Assembly (NCBI RefSeq): GCF_029227915.1
Contig: NC_079877.1
Span: forward strand, 10,913,351 to 10,977,350
Source of the DNA: Hydractinia symbiolongicarpus
Lineage: Eukaryota > Cnidaria > Hydrozoa > Anthoathecata > Hydractiniidae
DNA: 64,000 bases
Direction of reading: 5' to 3'
Position 1 is the stretch's first letter. Each line of letters starts with the position of its first letter. The position numbers and the translations under genes were made by a program. The notes under the pieces were generated by a model. That model made no database searches, was not told the DNA's origin, and saw only the letters and a program-made list of their open reading frames with translations. Of the stretch, positions 1 through 12,073 are shown one piece after another.

Positions 1-2116
1 CTTCTTGAGGCATTAAGACATTCGCATTAAATTTTGCCTGTTGTGTCTTAAGTAAAGTTTACCTTGACTGAACTTATCACAACAGGAGTCTAGGAGATCA
101 GGCTTTTGTGATGAAGAGCGTTCCTGCAAAAAACTGGAAACGAGGTTAATTGTCTCGATCCTTTTTAAGCTGGTCCCAAATTAACCGTTTTACAACAAAG
201 TCGATTACATTTCAATAGACTTAAGAGTATGTATAATCACTAACAAACTCATGAAGAACATATTTTCAAATTCGAGTGTTATATTATAAGATATAAATCA
301 CCTACTTAACAAATTTACAAAATAAAAATGTATACGAAAACTAACATATTTTTAAATCATACAATTTTTTCCCCATAAATAATATTGCGTGGAAGTCACC
401 AAAAAAACTTTTTTAAAGAACCGAAAAAAAATAAACTTCATGAAGGCCGAAAGGCGTTAATTTTACCCGCATCAAATCTAACTTTTTACAACATTTTATT
501 TCCATCTTCGTAGAAAGCTAATGTTGAAGTAATTATTGCCCTACGAGAAAATTTAGAAAATAAGTCGACATCAGATTTATGGACCGTATTTCACGCTACA
601 AAGCTTATATCTCATTTTATCTCCCACTACATTAGTTGCACTCTACAATACAATGCGTGAAATCGTTGTAATTAAATGTAATCAAATAAGTCAAATGGTC
701 AAATGTGTATTTTACAGAGCATTTTACATTTCTAACATTTCAGCCTACTGACTGCATCCTAAATTGTTAGTTACAACTCTATGTTGTAGAAATAATGATT
801 AGGATTGATCCATAAATGTCACAGAAATCAGGCAGCAGTTGCATTGTTATTGAAATAAAGTATAATAGATTGTAGAAATGTGCATTTTAACAACGAAAAA
901 ATAACGTGAACATACAAAAATTAACTAATTTTCAATTTAATTAACAAATTAATTGAATTTCCAGACAACAGAAATATCATATGATGACTTTATAAGACAC
1001 TTTTTAGTGTGTTGCGGACCAAAACATTTAGCTAACACCACAGTAATGCAAAGTCTCTCTCCGAGTTTTTCCACGGGGATATATACTAAAACGCTTGAAT
1101 GTTTCTCAGACAAAATCTTTCACTGTTCTCTTCATGGCAGATAACTTCCAGTCTTTCACATATAAAAAAGCTAAAGATGAAAAAGAAGGATAAAAACTAC
1201 GCGCGTGTGACCATGCATATTAACCACAAGTTAAATTAAATCACAATATAATAATTTAGACTAAATATTACAAAAATACAGAAGAATAAAATACAAAAAT
1301 ATAATATAAATACTCCGCTTTTCATATGATTTTTAAAAATCTAAAAATAAGAAGAAAGTATTCTTAAACTCAAACTTTTTTTGTTTATTGAAAGTCCTTT
1401 CCATGCAATGCTAAAAATCATTCTGATACAAAAAAATCAATATATCAATTACAAATAATCACTCGCATTTATATAAACAATATAGCTTCATACTCATTCA
1501 AAATAGATCTTCATAAAAATATAATAACAGAAGATCGTATTAACATATAAACATATATAAAAACAACCCCACTACTACAGCTATGATAAACATTATCAAT
1601 CTAACAAGAAGCCATTCCATTTCTAAAAAAAGAAACAGATAATATAAACGAGACAATAAGGATAAGTGAGACGCACAAGCCTGGCAAGAAAACCATAGTT
1701 TTAGAATACTCAGGGTGTAATTTAGAATTCTAGAATAGGAACCGTTACATCCCAGATCTTATTCGTTTACAACTTTCATGAAATAAATTATATCATAAAT
1801 CCGATATGTTGGAGAAAACATATTTCGCTACTGTAATAAAAAAATTCAGAATAAGATTAATGAGCGGACCAACAAAGTAAAAAATTTAGAAGCATTTTAA
1901 TTGGCGAAGTTTTCAAGCGATAACCAAGAGGAAATTCATACATAATAGAGCTAGAAAAGCATGTATTCATTGCACTGACCACCTAAACACAACTCGTTGT
2001 TAAAAAGCATGTAAAACAGAACAGAAAGATGTTCGGCTAGTTCAACAACGAATGATTATTCTAAATGAATTACAACTCCAGAATTCATACACCCCTCAAT
2101 AGAAAACACTACGTAC
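1..2116. other. Non-coding AT-rich flank
   Basis: No convincing coding exon, RNA gene or transposon terminus was found on either strand. The part nearest 2116 is probably the 3' UTR and downstream flank of the minus-strand receptor gene whose stop codon lies at 2117-2119. A 63-codon open frame near 953 has no splice or domain support. Confidence 0.4.
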
Positions 2117-5100
2117 CTAAACTATGATCGCATCATCATCATCGTCAGAAGGTGGCGACATCATACAGTCATCAATGGAAGCGTAGTCAGCATGTGATGC
2201 GATTTCTTTAGCACCGTCCACTGGGTAGCCCATAGCATCCACTTTTATCTCTGCGTAATTTGAAAACTCTAGAGCCGGTCGGGGGCCAGTGCGGCCTCCA
2301 CCAGGACCAAGTTTGGAGTAAAGTGCATGGTTGGGATCTTCTTCCTCATTCTGCTGTGAATCCAACAGAACTGGAGTCGCATATTCATTCTAAATGTTAT
2401 TTTTAAAAAAATATAAATACAAAATGGATGTTTTTTTTTCTTCTTAAATTTAAGTACAAAAAAGATTTTGCGTTTTTTTTGCAACTACAGTTGTGACTTC
2501 ATAGTTATTATAATTGTCAATTTGTGAACACTGGATTGCCTAACATATAATCGCGCAATTTTTTTGAATTTAAAGATATTTAAAGGTTAAATTACGATGA
2601 AGAGTTTGTATAATCGCTAATGTAAAACATCTCTATTGTAGATGATTATTTTTCCAGTATAATTCTGAATTAATAGGGCCTTCAAATTAGGCAAAATACA
2701 ATTCTCTTAGGAATCTTTTATTTTTATTACTTAAGTAATGCTTGAGTGAAGGTGATAAAGGACGAGGGAAAGGCTATGACGCAGGGTGGCCACTTTGCAA
2801 TGAGAAAAAAACATAACTGGTTTCTATAATCTACATATTACAACAGTTAGTCAGTTAGTTAGTTTAGTTAGTTAGTTTAACAGTGCGTCATTTTTCGCTT
2901 TGTTTTTTAGAGTGCCGCAACTTCGACAGTCCTTCGCACTTGATACTCTCTCCTACTGTGTGTCCTCCCTACACTCTCCTATAGCGAACATATGTTTTTA
3001 ACATTTTTCCTTATCTCAACAGGGCACGTATTGATAGCAATGTATACATACGTAGAAAGGTTTTACCCTGTATAAGTATGTAATAAGTATGTAAATAATA
3101 ATAATAATAACAACCAAACTCAACCAAAAAAAATCTTTTAAGAGCATATTCCATTTCCGAGAATTTTCAAGCATCACCTTGAAATGTTTAAATATTTTTC
3201 GACTGCAGCAGGTAGATCCTTACTTGATAACAAAATATCTTCATCATAAGATATATATAATTAGAAATAAAGAAATGAATAAAGAAACAGATGACAAACC
3301 TCAGACTGGTGTGGAGAAAGCATCCTGAATCCGCTGTAATATAAAAAAAAATTGCTTGCAAGAGGAAGACTTCACAGTGATACACCACTGAATGTGTGCC
3401 TTATTTTAAGAAAAGTTAAACCATTTTTTTATTGAGATGTATCATTGTACGTAATGTTCACATCACGAACCTGATTTCTTAATTTTACCTGAATATAGGT
3501 AAAAAAATACGATTTTCAGGGATTTTTATCTTTTCAGCACACAAAAATAAATTTAAAACTAAAAATTTTAACGCTTTAAAAATTTTATTTGGCTATCAGA
3601 AACTTTAAACAGAATATTAAAATTTTGTTTAGGACTAAAGCAAATTGAATTTTAAGTGGACAGTGGTATTGTAAACAAACATCAAGGATCTGATGACGTC
3701 ACATAGCAAAATTTATGACATAATAAAACAGTGCAAGTTAAAGGTTAAAAAGCCCAGACCGAATAGTGTCTTAATGAATGTTCACTCCACACAAATCACT
3801 GGGTGCTAAAATAAGTGTACCTGGATTTTTAATTTTTAAATAAATCCAACAAATTATTGAAAACTTACTCCGCTGCATCTTGTTTCTTTTGTGCTAAGAA
3901 GAGAAATTACAAGATTATAAAAAAAGACGTGAAAAACTTTGACAAAGAAGTTAAAATTATCGCGTGGTGAGTTTCAACACTTTTAACAGATAGAATTTAC
4001 TAAAACTACAAAATTACATCTGATCTTGGGATAGGTAATCTCTTCCCCACGATTACCCTTTTAAATCCGAGAAAAAAATAATTAAAAAAGGACGCATAAA
4101 AAGTTCGTTCAAGTAATACACAATCACGGGGACTGGCCAAATAGCCAATTGCAGTTGCTCAACAATGACATCAGACAGTAAAACAGAGCACAATCTTACA
4201 GTAATTGTAGAGAGTTCAATGTGAAAATTAAATAATAATAAAAATATCGACTTACTCCTACGTTTCAAAACACACACTGCTATAATTATTATAATAGCTA
4301 TAAAACAGATAACTCCGATGACTACACCAGTTATCAATCCAATGTTGGTACTGCTTTCACTAGAGTGTTCTTCTGGGTGAACTAGAACAAAAAATATAAA
4401 TAAATAGGCATCTTATACAACCTATAGATAAAAACAAAATAAATAAAATAACTTAAAGGGGAACATCATACTCCACAACAAAAAATTTTGTTGTGGAGTA
4501 TGATGAGACGATAACAGAAATAAGTTTTTTATATCTATTTTTTCTTTAATGTTAAATAAAAGCAATTTAAAATTTAAATGGTTATGACGTCATAAGGTTT
4601 AAGGTTCTTGTATTATACTCATAGTAAGTACGTAGATCAACAAGATTGAGATTAGCAAAGTTAGCAGTTGACCGGACACATATCATATACAACATATTTA
4701 TACATAATAAATTAATAATATACATATAACAGTAGGAGGACACAGCACGTTTTGCTTCAATATGATATGTGATTTCATTAAAACGACACTACTGATACAC
4801 ATCTGATCTCTAATCCGTCAAAAATGAACTTGTACTTAAAAATAGAAGTTTTTAAGTGCTTGTATTTTGCTCGATACACATTATTTTTGAAAATTCTTTT
4901 TTTATATGAATACTAATTTTGTTCTCTATCTCCGAACAAGAAAATTAAATAAAATATTTTTCAAACCTCTGTTCACACAAAACTATAACAACTTTTTGAT
5001 TCAGCATGTGCTGTACCGGTTTATTTGAAGGTAATTCACTTACTGGGTGGTTTACTTGTTCTTGTTGTGGTCGATGTTGTTGTAGTTGGTGGTGGAGGTG

Positions 5101-8100
5101 TTGTTTTCACAAGAGTAAATTTCTCGCCCTGTTTCAAACCATATTTTCCCCATATGGTAACGGAATCTACTTGCATCAATACAGCATCATTACATTTTTT
5201 ATACATTGTACCTAATGTATTTACTTTTGCACCATTACCAAACTGAAGGTAATACATCACCCTGCAGTTACCAGTTCTTTCTCTTTTCCATGTCACATAA
5301 GTGCAATTATCTCTTTCGTAGAAATTACCACCCATTACTTTCGCTGGTACAACTAAATCAACAAAGATTGAATAAAATCTTACATATGAGTGACATTATT
5401 GAAGACTAGTCGATAAACCCCTGGAAAAATCCACTTAGGCAAAAGAACAATAGAAAAGACATGAAGTTTTAGGAGGTATTCTGATGAATTTAAAAAAATT
5501 GCTAAATCAATACATCTGGTGTTAAAACTATTTAAAATAACATTTAAGGTTACTGTAAAGGAAAAAACTCAATTGATAAGTAGTCTCAGAAAAACCCTTA
5601 TAATTTATCAATACTTTTATATTTATTTTTTTATATTTTTTATTTGTTTCTGAATGTTTGATGAAAGAATTTTTTGATGGTGTTATTTTCGTGAGATGTT
5701 AATTTTCTAAAAAGAAAATATAATGAATTAAACACACACCATTTTTTTTCATTGTACGTTTTAAAACAGCTTCATTTTCCGAACGCGTGGTCACAGACTT
5801 CTTGTTTTTGCACTATTACATTCAGCATAAATTAAATTCAAAAAGGTTCCCGTTTTTTTTTTGTAACAACGTCGTTATGAAATTATTTGTAATTATATAT
5901 AATCATTCAAAAAAATGCATATTACTTTCTTTCTATCGTCATAATTCGCTAATCAGTAATTTATACAAAAAAATCCGGGAACCTTTTGTGCATAATTTAT
6001 CCTGTTTCCAAGTTATGAGGCCTTGCATTGCAATGACTTCCATAATTTAAATTCAGGTCAGATTTAAAACTTTATAATTTTAAGAAAATTTTGGTTCTAG
6101 TGTGAAAATGCTAAAAAATGTATAAAAAATATTCGATATTTTAGAAGAAATGTTGTTCCTTTCAAATTACAGTAATTATGTAAAGAGATATTTAGACCTG
6201 TTACAAGACAAACAAATGCAGCCTTCTTCAGGAGAGGCGTGCAACCGCACGCGCACGCCTTGGCACATGCCTAAATTGTTTCAGGCGTGTGATTAATCGC
6301 AAGCCAAAAAAATAAATATTGAGTTTTCAAAATCAAATTATAAAATCCATTTTGTAGCGTGCGATGGCAGCCCTCGAAATAATTTTTGGAAACTCGTCAG
6401 ACAAAACGTTTGATAGATTTCCGTCATGGTCAGACAATAGTCCTGAACTCCTTGTTACAATGTTATATGGCTATGAAACTTACTGAGTTTCAATATTTAT
6501 CTATTAGACACCTGCATGCCAAATTTTTAGGTCCCATACCTTTCAGAGGCCTTGATATTGGCCATTACTAGAAACTACCCCTAAAAATCTCTATGAAATC
6601 CTTATAATGGGGAAAATCGATCCACGTAAAAACCGGAAAATATGTTAAGTAACTTTTATTTAGCTTTCAGAAACTTCAAACAGAATGCAAAAATTCTATA
6701 AGCAGATAGTGGCTTTTGTTAACAAATTTCAAGCTTCTGATGACATAAAAAAAATGTGCTGACGCAAGAGAAAAACTAATTGCTGCCATTTTGTTCCTTT
6801 TATGACGTACTATACAAGTGTGCCAAGTTTGATTCAATTTGAACAACCCTATGAAAAGTTATTGAGGGGGGGGTTGAATTTTTTTAAAGTTTTAAGTCAT
6901 ATAAAGTCATATTAAGTCATATATTTTTTGTCACATAAAACAAAGTTACTATTGGGGAAAAGAAATTGATACCACTGTAAACAATTTTAGGAGGAACCAA
7001 TATTTTTGGTTTAAATTTTGGGTTATTTAGGAGATTTTAGGGGTGTGGTGACCCTGTTTATATGCTACAATATCATGTCTTAACTCGAACTCATCACAAA
7101 AATAAAATGAGATATAAACCATTACAATTCAAAATTGAAAAAGTAGCACGATTTGCAGAATATACATATTTCTAAACCTTGATTTTCTCTTTAATATTCC
7201 CTTTGTGAAATTTGTTTGATCGAAAAAGGTTAATTGGAAGGAGATCTTGTAGCTGAATAGTAAGTCACTATAGAAAGCAAGTACATACGGGGTCAATATA
7301 TTTCAAGCATGAACACCATGCCCTGATAACCCAACAATCCCCAAGTAAGAGAGATTTTTAGTGTAAAAACAACTCACAAGTAACATTAACCATGGCACGA
7401 CCAGTGACACTTCCAAGGCGACTTATAGCCTTAAATATGATAGGTTCCCAACACTGTTCCCGAGACAGATTTTGATGCATATAGGTGTATCTATACAATT
7501 GTATTTCTTTATTTATGAGTCCAGAACTTGTGGAGTTTTTAAAGTTTTTCTCTGAAGCAAACTTCAATGTAACAAGAGGAGTTGGTTTGCCACAAACATC
7601 TTGTATGGCCACCAGCATACTACCTTCTTCTCTAGTAATTGCTGTTATGTTGTCACCACATAATTTTGGTCCACCTAAAGGTAAAGATAAAAAATTTTAG
7701 TTAATAAACCATAAAGTATTATAAATACCTAATGCTATCAAGCTTGTCACACAATAATCCATTTATACTACAGTAATTGAAAATTCAAGTTAGGCAAAAC
7801 TTCTAAACATTTATTTTGTTTTTGTTTCTGGATTATTAAGCAAAATTTGTTAAAAGATTAGTTTCGTGTTGCAATCTTCTACAAACCAAATTTCCAATAT
7901 TTTAGCTAAAATTGAAATGCATTCTGAGCATGTTTGATATTTATTTATATGCAATTTTTAATCCTAAAGCCTAAAGCCTGAAGGAGTGATCTTATTGAGA
8001 GGCCTGAATAAATGGTCTGTGCTTTAAAGGTTTAAAGACATCTAAACTGCTAAAATATTTTTAAAAAAACATTACCTTCAACATTTACAATATTGATATC

Positions 8101-9193
8101 CGCGACTCCTGTTCTTCTATTAAAATCATCCTTTCTTTCAAATGCCACTACAAGTGTGAAGTTATGGGAAGAATCTGTAAATTTGACATTTTTTAGCGTG
8201 AGCTTAAAAACTGCTGCATCTGCATCAAACACTGGAACTAATCTTGTTCCATACATTCGCTTTCCAACAGGTGTCAACTCTGGTGGTTGATTGCTTACAA
8301 TTTTAGTTCTATTTGGGAGATATATATCATGACTCTGTAACATTTCACCTTTAAGAAATGTGATTTGCCACTGCAGTGTTATGTCTTTATCTAACATGCC
8401 AGTTACTTCTGATTGACCATTCAATGGCTCGACATTTCCACCACAAACTAAAAAATTTAACATAAATAAAGCAGTTTTAAATTTTTGGACTGGACTTCTT
8501 TAAAAAATTACCAATTTGATGTGACTAAAATGTTTAACATACTTTTCTTGTTTTCAAGATATTCACATTTAAAGTTTTGAACATTTCATGTTGGCCCCAT
8601 TGAAATTGTCAATACTATCTATTGTCATGATCGTGTTAAGAAAATGAATTCAATCTTTATTAGCATTTCTAGTTACAGAAATAAAAAGGATTAAAAAGTA
8701 ATGGCCCTTAAATAGGAACTGTATATTCGTACGCACTTTAATATGACGTAAAGTGCGTATTAATAGTGTGTAGCGCTATTCAAATGTAATATATGACATA
8801 TTTACGCGGGAAAAAGGAAAAAAGAATCCTAACTCTAACCCTAACCCTAAAGCACTTTATGTACGAATAGCGGATGAACATATACGTACGCAAAAGTGGG
8901 CAAAAGTGCATACGAATATACACTACGCCTTGAAATATTTGCTTAATGCAAACCGTCAAGCATGCCTAAATTTTGAAGAAGTTAAAAAATGCTTTCATTT
9001 ATATTATTATATTGGCAAAGTTTGATTCTGTAGGTCATAAACTATTACTACAGAAAATATTAACAGTTTCAACATCATAACATCTTACTTTAACATGTGA
9101 ATATTTCAATAAGAATTTTAAAATATTTCCCATAGTAAACTTACCAAAATTAAGAAATAAACTGAAGGTTATGATTTCTTGAATTAAAGTCAT
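2117..9193 (-). CDS. Alr-like immunoglobulin-superfamily allorecognition receptor
   Basis: Eight exons join in phase into 494 residues: 9145-9193 (signal peptide, MTLIQEIITFSLF), 8076-8447 (V-set-like domain), 7378-7674 (I-set-like domain), 5044-5352 (Fn3-like domain ending in a Thr/Pro-rich stalk), 4256-4381 (transmembrane helix rich in Ile/Val followed by LKRR), 3869-3893, 3300-3333 and 2117-2389 (tail). The ectodomain exons are joined by phase-1 introns with GT-AG ends. The first domain lacks the usual B/F-strand Cys pair: the strands read ITLQWQITF and FTLVVAFE. The tail holds EYATPV, LYSKL, SNYAEI (an ITIM-like match), YPV and DYASI tyrosine motifs and ends in an acidic run. Known family: Hydractinia Alr proteins have this domain order, cysteine-poor Ig domains and ITIM/ITAM-like tails, and act as homophilic self-recognition receptors at the cell surface. 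That this gene is a functional family member is inference. The donor of exon 7 (GTTTGT) is weak. Confidence 0.72.
4464..4505. repeat. Perfect 20-bp hairpin in a receptor intron
   Basis: A perfect inverted repeat with arms at 4464-4483 and 4486-4505 (arm begins CATCATACTCCACAACAAAA) separated by only two bases. It lies in the intron between the transmembrane and Fn3-like exons. It could extrude as a cruciform or be a tiny fold-back element. Confidence 0.85.
5543..6000 (+). repeat. Dispersed repeat, copy 1, with an internal inverted-repeat element
   Basis: About 455 bp nearly identical by eye to 58471-58921. Its right portion is bounded by inverted repeats (5826-5852 and 5976-6000, sharing the core AAAAGGTTCCCG / CGGGAACCTTTT), suggesting a small non-autonomous DNA element. 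This copy lies in a receptor intron. Confidence 0.75.
8721..8921. mobile_element. MITE with 19-bp terminal inverted repeats
   Basis: Terminal inverted repeats at 8721-8739 (GTATATTCGTACGCACTTT) and 8903-8921 match with one mismatch. The trinucleotide ACT flanks both ends (8718-8720, 8922-8924), a possible target-site duplication. The interior carries a short run of CCCTAA telomere-type repeats near 8836-8853. There is no coding capacity. It lies in the intron between the signal-peptide and V-set-like exons. Confidence 0.65.
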
Positions 9194-10277
9194 TGTGTAT
9201 ATTCTAATTATGTGTGTTTTACTATCTAAAAAGAATTGTAAAGTAATGAGGAAACTATCACAATATTAGTTATTGAAAATTAACAAATTTCCTTTGTGTT
9301 ATTAAATAAGTTTTTCAGTAAAAGTTACGAGTATTCTTTAACCCCTTTTACAATCTGTGTTGATTTTTAAAATAATTTTTTAATCCTGGCCAATTATTAG
9401 AGAAAGTCAAGGTTAAGAACGGTAGATGTCTTTAGATAGAGTCTGGGTAAATTTTATGAACAAAACATACACATAACAGTCGAGAAATGCAACACCTCCT
9501 TTGAATAAATATATATCCAAAAATTGAGCCAGAAACAAATTAAACAAAATTATTTATATTTAACATTTGTCTCACACTTAAAAAACACAGAAGCGTTTTT
9601 AATGAGATATTGTTTATTTCTTCTGTAGTTCTCTTGAAATTTCAACATTTGTTATCCAGAATTAGTGGCATAAAATGTAGCTGATATTTTGATAGGTGCC
9701 TTTTGGATGTAAAAGTTTTAGGCATAAAAATAGTGACAATAATAAGCCAGGGTTTTAATGATTGGTGCTACTTTAATCATAGAAACTTTTGCAAGATGAA
9801 AAACTTGCCAAATCCAGTACTTCCACAATATATCTGGAATTGGGAAGTTTTTACCATAACTTTCAGAGTATTGTGATCTATAAATTTTCGCAACTTACTA
9901 AGAGAAATGAATATCCCCTATTGACATTTTTTTCATTTTTATAAATATTCATTGAAGCAACTTCTTTTTTGTGTTCTTGCAGATAAAATATCCTTTAATA
10001 TTGTTAATGATAGAAAAGGACGAATAGTCATTTCTAGAAATTGTTGTGATTGGCTTAATCTTTTACGCTACTGAAAAGCAGATTGGATTATGATTGGTTC
10101 TAACAAAATATTAGAGAGTGAAGTGTTTACTATAATTTTAATTAACAAAGAAAAAAGAAACAGATTAATAACTAAAGAATTAAACTGTGAATACAACAAC
10201 ACAAATTAATTTTGATAATTTATTACATATGCTACAGCTTGCTATTACATATACTACAGATTGCTACGACTACTTAG

Positions 10278-10355
10278 TTCTGGGGACTGTCGAACGAATT
10301 CTGCTCACTGCCAGGCAGAATGTTAGTGATGAACAAAGTAGTTCTTCTACAATTT
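10278..10355 (+). repeat. Truncated copy of tRNA-like SINE
   Basis: This segment matches the 3' part of the SINE at 10492-10627 (shared TTCTGGGGACTG, CTCACTGCCAGGCAG and TTAGTGATGAACAAAGTAG), but the B-box is degraded (TCGAACGAATT). Confidence 0.55.
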
Positions 10356-10491
10356 GACTTACACGCATAATACCTGCCCGTCATGATCAGAGGTCTGCTC
10401 AGGGTGAAGCATTCTCTGTTGAGAATGAAATACGGATGTGCTATGATAACCATTCACCTATGTATACACACCATCTGGATAAACTATCTGA

Positions 10492-10627
10492 GTTCATCAC
10501 TAACATATTGTTGCACGTAGTGTAGTGGGTTCGTCTGCAGCTCCCAGTTCTGGGGACTGCGGATCGAATCCCGCTCACTGCCAGGCAGTGTATTAGTGAT
10601 GAACAAAGTAGTTCTTCTACAATATAA
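10492..10627 (+). mobile_element. tRNA-derived SINE-like element
   Basis: An A-box-like GTAGTGTAGTGGG (10517-10529) and a B-box GGATCGAATCC (10561-10571) are spaced as in RNA polymerase III internal promoters. The unit is bracketed by GTTCATCACTAA and its inverse TTAGTGATGAAC. A truncated copy sits just upstream. No intact tRNA cloverleaf is apparent, so a SINE head is the better reading. Confidence 0.5.
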
Positions 10628-11668
10628 AATTTTTATATTCTGTAAAAACAATAATAATCTCAGATAAATTGTCCAAAATTTTGGACACCTGTCCGAAATT
10701 GGTAAATTTAGGCCAAAATGTCAAAAAATGACTTTGTCATTTAGATGATTGTCTTCCACAATATCTCTGGAATAAAGTTAAGGAAACATATTTTTCATGG
10801 TCCAAACGTTAGGTTAAATATCTGGAATAAAAATTACTTAATTTTATTACTGTCCGAAATTGTCCAAAGGGTTATTTTTTGCCCAAATTTTGAGAGTTAA
10901 GTGAAAAGGGCCTTTAGAGCCTGAACGCGTGCTTAAATTTCGTTTATTAACTGAATAAAAAACATTACTTTGGATTCTGAGGCCATTAGAGATGATGTAG
11001 ATAAAATATTTAACTGTTGGAAATTGTCCAAAAGGTCACTTTTAGTCCTAAGGGTTTCAGCCAAATATGTGACATCTATATATACATTAAATAAAAGTAA
11101 ATAAAACGTCATTCTGAGTCAACGATTTCAACATTCTATAGTTTATCATGCTAGTGGAAAATATCTCAAGTTGTGCATAAATAGTTTATTTATTTACTAA
11201 TAAATTATATAATATAAATATATACAAAGCAATCATTTTGTGTTTCTTTATAAATTGTATAAAATAGCACCCAATCTTGTGATAAGGCCAAGATTAGCTA
11301 GCTAGCTATCTATAAACATCTTTGATTTCAACAATTTCATTTTGAGAAAGCCCACCAAAGTCTTAACTGAATATAAAAAAGAAGTATTATATAAGTGACT
11401 TAGCTACAAAATACGATGCGAAATGCAAAACTGTAGGACCAAAAAAAAGAAAAATACACAACAGAAGAAAAAGATTAAAAAAGATAACAATTAGCCACGT
11501 TTGAAGTTTTACAAGCTATAAAACAATTTCTTAAAATCAAGGGTGATATTATAGCAAAAAAATAATATTAAAATCCCTGCAAAATAAAGTAGTTTACTGA
11601 TTATGTCCCTTACCTCATGCTCTGCCACACGTTCGCTAGCTTAAATTGTCTCGCTTATTCCAACATTT

Positions 11669-11802
<134 letters not shown>

Positions 11803-12073
11803 CATAGGAGATTATTTTTGTTCCGCTACAGCATTCGTTTGTATTACTTAGCAGAACATGGCTAACAGGCAACTGCGAAGTGAAGTTTTGAAACGCGCCC
11901 TGAAGGCATGCATCGTCCAACCGGTAATAAGAAAATATCAGGTAGTAGCCGTTCGTGCGATGTGGGGAAGTGATGTTGATGCCCGCGAGGTCATTTGGGG
12001 CAAGAGAATGCAGATGGAGAACATATTGCTTAGCAACGAACAAGTATCCTGTTTTTTTTCTTGTATTACCTAT

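Noticed and set aside
953-1144. Short open frame as a gene
   Set aside because: No domain, splice or composition support; length expected by chance in this DNA.
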